Positions 8,241 to 12,101 of a stretch of 12,101 nucleotides of DNA are shown piece by piece. This DNA comes from Echinostoma caproni. Taxonomy: Eukaryota > Platyhelminthes > Trematoda > Plagiorchiida > Echinostomatidae. The position numbers and the translations under genes are program-made. The stretch is from NCBI GenBank assembly GCA_900618425.1, contig UZAN01048779.1:1-12101 (forward strand), written 5' to 3'. The notes beneath the pieces were generated by a model. The model saw only the letters and a list, made by a program, of their open reading frames with translations. It had not been told where the DNA came from and made no database searches. The stretch's first letter is position 1, and each line of letters opens with the position of its first letter.

Positions 8241-8640
8241 TAGGTAGACAATAGAAAGGGTGGGGATCACAACGAAAACACAGTGTGAAAGGAACACAAA
8301 CCGGATAAGGTCACCGACGAATTTATGGAAGATGGAGGATGCATTGAAAATGCATGTCACTAGAATTGGAAGTAACGGTAAAACTGGTCTCGGAAGGATT
8401 GAACGTACGGCAACAGTGCGGGGAAATACGGTGAGGCGGTCTGTGGAACAAATGCTGCCTGATGGTGGAGGCATGAGGACAGGAATAGAAAGGAAGGAAT
8501 ACAGCCAGAAAAATACGTCGGTAAAGGAACATGTTTCACTCTATGCTGCAATACAACTCGCTCCTGGAGACAGATTCATTGGGTTCGGGGCTTCAATCGA
8601 TCCAGCAGTGATTTGGATTATTTAGAATAATTAGGCGTTT
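8241..8640 (+). repeat. Dispersed repeat body, copy 2
   Basis: Second copy of the element at 3871-4262, in the same orientation. The blocks fall in the same order: GTGTGAAAGGAACACAAACC, ATACGGTGAGGCGGTCTGTG, AGGAATAGAAAGGAAGGAA, CATGTTTCACTC, GTTCGGGGCTTCAATCGATC, and the end GATTATTTAGAATAATTAGG then CGTTT. Hairpin cassettes 2 and 3 lie directly upstream. Overlapping frames on both strands are not conserved in copy 1, so I treat the body as non-coding. The right edge falls at the stop codon of the possible exon at 8639-8867. Confidence 0.65.
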
Positions 8641-8867
8641 AGATTTCTTCCAGTTGTATGCTCACAATGTCTGCACCCACCACTGCGAATCGCTTTCCTT
8701 GTAGTCTTGAAGTTTTGAATTTACTCTGGAGTTCAAGACTAGAACCCAATGGTCCCGGATCCTTCATGGTTTCTTGTTTTCTCTTCGTGGACGATTCAAC
8801 TGGGAAATCAGAAAAAACTGAAGAGCCAATATGCCTTCTTGCCCGGAGACTAGCAATGTTAGTCAAT
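8639..8867 (-). CDS. Possible terminal exon of a host gene
   Basis: On the minus strand a pyrimidine-rich acceptor (ACCTTTTCCAATAATTTTTG then CAG) ends at 8868. It is followed by about 75 open codons ending in TAA at 8639-8641. The peptide is charged and Ser/Lys-rich (SSTKRKQETMKDPGPLGSS, then LQGKRFAVVGADIVSIQ) and ends LEEI. There is no stop or frameshift, unlike the surrounding fossils. The family is not recognised, and no polyadenylation signal is obvious right after the stop. The opposite strand also has an open frame of 88 codons with splice-like edges, but its composition (Leu, Phe and Cys-rich) looks like an antisense shadow. The stop codon sits at the edge of the repeat body, so the insertion may have set the C-terminus. 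Confidence 0.35.
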
Positions 8868-8960
8868 CTGCAAAAATTATTGGAAAAGGTAACAATTTAC
8901 TATAGCAAATGTGCAAAATAATAGATACATCAAAAGCATTATATGGTTTTGTTTTTTTAA

Positions 8961-8966
8961 TTTATT
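8961..8966 (-). promoter_or_regulatory. Polyadenylation signal of LINE D
   Basis: AATAAA on the minus strand, 14 bases after the double stop of LINE D, inside an A-rich tail. The position fits the 3' end of a LINE transcript. Confidence 0.5.
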
Positions 8967-8979
8967 TTGTAAAAAATTA

Positions 8980-9545
8980 TTATGATTCTTTGGAGGGAGC
9001 TTGAGGGGAAACATTTAGACCTAGACACTTTTCAAGTTGAGACTTGAATAACGCTTTGCTTGTAGAAGAGACTATCTCTTTTGTCAATGCGTTCCAGTGT
9101 GAAATTACCCTGAAAGTGAAGAAGGATGTGCAGAGGGAGGTGTGGGTTTGAGGTTTGTACATTCTTTTGCTATTACGCCTTGTTATACTCGTGGGGGCTA
9201 GAGTGAAGAACGGATCTATTAGGCCCGAGGAGAACAAGCGGTGTAGAAGGAATAGGTCATCCCTAATTCGCCTGACTTCCATAGAATACAGACCGAGCTT
9301 CACCAGACGGTCAGGGTAGGATAGGTTTTGCATCCCAACCACCTCTTTTGTTGCTGCTCTTTGAACTTATTCAAGAGCATCACGATCACGGATTAGGCCG
9401 GAATAAACAGCTTGACCACCATATTCTAGAAGGGGACGGATATATGTGCCATAAATGAGCGAAAATGTTTTCTTGGTGAAATGAGGGAAAGACCTTCAAA
9501 AAATGTAAAGAACACGAAAGGCGGAATCACTGGCAACTGGTTATG
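8980..9545 (-). pseudogene. LINE D: 3' end (RT thumb and C-terminal domain)
   Basis: Reading leftwards: ASDSAFRVLYIF, a stop, RSFPHFTKKTFSLIYGTYIR, then PLLEYGGQAVYSG, a stop, VQRAATKEVVGMQNLSYPDR, and finally a YSMEVRRIRDDLFLLHRL segment. It ends with FFTFRVISHWNALTKEIV and FKSQLEKCLGL, closing with a double TAA at 8977-8982. This order (P-LEY, VQRRAT-like, LP/YPDRL, RR-R-DL-LL, WN-LP-like, FK--LD-like) is typical of the region after the RT palm in CR1-type LINEs. The C-terminal 120 codons are intact, with only two stops upstream, so this is the youngest-looking LINE piece in the window. It is 5'-truncated at about 9545, as is usual for such elements. Confidence 0.82.
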
Positions 9546-10059
9546 GTGTGAAAAAAAGGTTACAATTTAATTGGCACACTAGGAACTTAGACAACCTTTG
9601 CTGAGATCAACTTCAAAAGAGTAGACTATATTGCAAGTCCTCCGTGCTAAATTCCTATATGAACATTGTGTTTTCTTCTATGTGCACCATGTTGAGATAC
9701 GGTGAAAACGTCTTGCACCTGTACTTGTTCAATTGGGTATGCCGAAAAGGTTGCGTAAAACGTATTTGAAATAAAACAGGATGGTAGTTGTTGTTGGTGA
9801 GTTCTCCGGGTCGGAAGAGTAGTTTTTAGAAGTTTCTTAGCCAGTTTAAGCAACATCATGATCCCCAATTCAGAGAAGCGCCAGTCCTCAGGGTAACCGC
9901 GCTTACATAGTGATGTTTGAAGGTATTGATTGACCGTTTTCGTCCCTTAATTCCTATTGGTCTGTTGTGACCACTTGCTGTGATTTGATCGGCTGCGTCG
10001 TTGTCATTGTGACGCCCTTTCGTTCATCATTGATCGATTGGCTTTTCAGACTAACGGTA
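9546..10059. other. Unassigned stretch between LINE D and the Penelope-like fragment
   Basis: A 73-codon minus-strand frame (9647-9868) is open upstream to about 9948 in the same frame as the GIY-YIG fragment to its right. It could be a degraded 3' extension of that element, but no motif supports this. The rest shows nothing recognisable. Confidence 0.35.
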
Positions 10060-10600
10060 AGCCCGTTATAACTGGTTCTGGGTCAGTTTCAGTTGGAACA
10101 GCTTTGGGTCACCAGTTTTTCCTTGGGTAATGACAGATGGTTTCTAGTTATATGTGCTTGTTTATGTAGTCCTTCCTGGAGTACCATGCTTTGATGCATT
10201 CCTGCTTTGACTTTGTGGTTCCCATTCCGATTATTCTTGCGTTGTCCAGTTTGAAGATGTAGTTCTCAGCATCCATGTGGATTGAGATTTGAGACTTCTC
10301 GTGTCACTTTACTTCCAGTGTGTGTTAGTGTAACCGAGTATTGAGTTTTTTGCTCGTTCATCCGATGTAGTATTTGTCACAGTTTCGACACTTTAATTTG
10401 TATGACATTTGAGAAAGCTTCCTTTGGCATATGATCCTTTGGTATTGATACGATAGTGATAGTGTTTAAACGCCTACATGACTTAGACCAGGACAAAAAC
10501 CATCTACAATGGATCTGATATTTTCGAGAAATCCGGCAGAGGTGACCGTAGTTTACTTGGAAGTACTTGGAAGTAGAGAAAAACGACCAGTGTGCAGTAC
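10060..10600 (-). pseudogene. Penelope-like element: GIY-YIG endonuclease end
   Basis: Reading leftwards, a pre-endonuclease linker (ISRKYQIHCRWFLSWSKS, then IPKDHMPKEAFSNVI) runs to about 10400. A one-base frame change follows, and the GIY-YIG core reads YKLKCRNCDKYYIG, a stop in place of the next residue, then TSKKLNTRLH (10408-10335). Downstream comes an ISIHMDAENYIFKLDNARII block, then a KAWYSRKDYINKHI block, to about 10150. The CxxC pair just before YYIG, the T-x-R-like segment and the H-x-x-LDNA-x-I block are the arrangement known in the nuclease of Penelope-like retroelements. Several in-frame stops make it dead. The RT domain that should lie to its right is not visible; LINE E starts there instead. 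Confidence 0.75.
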
Positions 10601-10767
10601 ACATAATCTTTGGACAAATGACATCTCCAAGGCCTACGCTGAGAACCCGCCGTTTCCACTACTTGACTAATTGACTCGTCCAGCTTCCGCACCGTAGGGG
10701 ATAGATGGGCGCCTTTGCTTAGAAACATAACTCTCCTAACAGAGGAGCACGTCCCCTGTTGGCAGGA

Positions 10768-12038
10768 ACCTCGGGGAGAAACAAAACGCTGTAAAAGCCA
10801 GGATCTACAAAGCCCTGGAAAGTAAACTTTTTTCTTGGAACAAATACCTTAGTTTTAAGGGTTTTGGCTCATATAGGAGATACGAACTCCTAAGAAACCA
10901 AGCGATCAACATTTCCAGAAAGGCTAGACAGTCAGACAAACGTGACGCCGCACAGGACGCCAAGCTGAATCCAAAACCTTACTTCTCATGCGTACAAGCA
11001 AGGTCTTCTACAAGGAAAGAGATAGGCAGCGTACTACAAGCGCAACGTATTCTGCTCACCGCAGATGAGGAAATCGCGAACATCTTTTTCTCCTCTTTCT
11101 TTAGCGAGCATAAAACCGACGGTAACTAATATCACCCCACCAAAAAACATGTATATGACATGCCTGAAGTCTTCGTTACGTCATAGGTTGTAGATAGAGC
11201 TTTGAGGAACCTCAATCGGAATAAATCCTTCGGTCCCGATGATGTTCATCCTTCCATCATCAAGCACTTCAGCTCTTCACTAGATCCCAAACTGGCTTCT
11301 CCATTTAATGTCACTCTCTCAGCGCCATACCTTCGGACTGGAAGAAAGCAACCATAATTTCCATCAACAAAGACGGAAATAGGTCTAGAATATCAAACTA
11401 CGGATCCATTAGTCTAACCAGCATTATAACCAAAACGTTTGGGTGAGACGGGATATGCTGCTTTCTATTCAACGAAGACTTCTTCGGCGACGCGGAGGAC
11501 TGGTTCTTAAAGGGCGAATCCTTGATCTTGAATTTCCTCATCTTCCTAGACGTTACCACGGACAGACTGGAGAAAGTCATCCAGGTCGTCTATTGAGCTT
11601 CAAACTTAGAAGAGCAGGAAACTCCAAGGCTATATGAGACTGGATAGAAAACCTCCTATCTGGTTGCTCATTCACCGTCAAAATTCGACAGACTCATTTG
11701 GACACTGATTCCCTTACCAGCAGATGGCCCCACGGTTGCATACTTGCGCCTCTACTCGTTCTTATCTTCGTAAATGATATCATCGAAGGCCTTTAAAATC
11801 CCTGTTTCTTCTATACTGAAGAGGGTTGGTTGATGGGAAATAGTATCTAGATGGACACCATCTAAGCTGACAGCCTTAAAATATTTGAATGGTCAGCCGA
11901 ATGTGATCTACCGCTCAACGCGCTGAAGAGCCACATGCTTTTAGGTGTCGCAGGTCCTTTGATCTTCGTCACCAACACTCCGAACCCCATACCGTCGAAG
12001 AACATCAAGACAGACCTAGGGCTTTGAGTAACATGCCC
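10768..12038 (+). pseudogene. LINE E: CR1-like pre-RT linker and reverse transcriptase, heavily decayed
   Basis: A pre-RT frame is open from 10768 to 11128 (KARIYKALESK, YRRYELLRNQAINISRKARQ, then NPKPYFSCVQARS and IANIFFSSFFSEH). RT blocks follow in changing frames: VVDRALRNLNRNKS and GPDDVHPSIIK (about 11190-11265), then ISNYGSISLTSIITK (about 11390-11437), and FLIFLDVTTDRLEK (about 11530-11575). Motif A is lost, and motif B survives as PHGCILAPLL (about 11725-11755). Motif C has become YTEE (11812-11823), so both catalytic Asp residues are gone. The last parts are EWSAECDLPLN and DLGL near 12013. At least four frame changes and several stops are visible. The RT frame is cut by hairpin cassette copy 4 soon after the DLG motif. 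Confidence 0.78.
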
Positions 12039-12100
12039 GTTTAATAATAATAATCATGTATATTTCACGAAGCCCGTGAAGTATGCACAAGGCATGATCA
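12039..12100 (+). mobile_element. Hairpin cassette, copy 4 (in LINE E, at the window end)
   Basis: It starts GTTTAATAATAATAATCATG. A perfect stem TTCACG/CGTGAA follows with loop AAGCC (12064-12069 with 12075-12080). Next is stem ATGC/GCAT with loop ACAAG (12083-12086 with 12092-12095), and the end is TGATCA. From the GTT start to the TGATCA end it is 62 bases, the same as copy 1. It interrupts the RT frame just after DLGL and a few more codons. The right junction is not visible because one base remains in the window. Confidence 0.7.
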
Positions 12101-12101
12101 T

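Noticed and set aside
8196..8625. Overlapping frames of 63-121 codons inside the repeat body
   Set aside because: They exist on both strands at once and are not conserved in the second copy of the repeat, so they are not coding.
8658..8921. Plus-strand frame opposite the possible exon
   Set aside because: Hydrophobic composition typical of an antisense shadow. The minus strand has the stronger acceptor, though this choice is not certain.
10504..10728. Minus-strand 74-codon frame as the RT of the Penelope-like element
   Set aside because: No RT motif is present; only the linker just before the GIY-YIG core (from about 10600) resembles the family.
2369..12100. Hairpin cassettes as hammerhead ribozymes
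   Set aside because: The conserved CUGAUGA and GAAA core strings are absent in all four copies on either strand; the hairpins are too short and simple.
1..12101. Bacterial features (operons, CRISPR, ribosome binding sites)
   Set aside because: All recognisable coding sequence is eukaryotic retroelement debris; no regularly spaced repeat array and no intact prokaryote-like gene.

Overview
The window looks like accessory, non-bacterial DNA from an invertebrate draft genome. It has no intact gene. Almost every recognisable coding stretch is a decayed non-LTR retrotransposon of the CR1/Jockey-like type, and there is one fragment of a Penelope-like element. The protein style is what I associate with flatworm repeats: an ORF1 with a short coiled coil, then a QPRP-containing helical domain and a Ser/Thr/Pro/Lys linker; an APE-type endonuclease; an RT; and a C-terminal RRLRGDLI-type domain. 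I favour a platyhelminth (tapeworm or fluke). That is inference from remembered family style, not a search. Two single Ns (2266, 3596) show it is a draft assembly.

Layout: 1-910 (-) is ORF1 and linker of LINE A; 942-1187 (-) is an endonuclease fragment in the wrong order relative to it. 1545-3330 (+) is LINE B, an RT with C-terminal domain, interrupted just before its FADD motif by a 62-bp hairpin cassette. 3307-3828 (-) is an endonuclease fragment of another LINE, abutting LINE B tail to tail. 3871-4262 is one copy of a dispersed non-coding repeat body. 4263-5275 is mostly unassigned, with a CATA microsatellite. 5280-7400 (-) is LINE C (ORF1, endonuclease, pre-RT linker; no RT core). 7429-7653 is a broken, unrecognised reading frame.

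7980-8640 holds two more hairpin cassettes and a second copy of the repeat body. 8639-8867 (-) is a possible terminal exon, the best candidate for host coding sequence. 8980-9545 (-) is the 3' end of LINE D with its polyadenylation signal. 10060-10600 (-) is the GIY-YIG end of a Penelope-like element. 10768-12038 (+) is LINE E, again interrupted near its DLG motif by a hairpin cassette that runs to the window edge.

The most interesting signal is the hairpin cassette: G-T-T, an A/T-rich TAA tract, two adjacent small hairpins and a TGATCA end. There are four copies. One has boundaries fixed to within one base by the RT frame it interrupts, and another sits in a second RT copy. Two copies lie in tandem ahead of the longer repeat body, which suggests the cassette is either the terminal module of a non-autonomous element or a very small mobile unit on its own.
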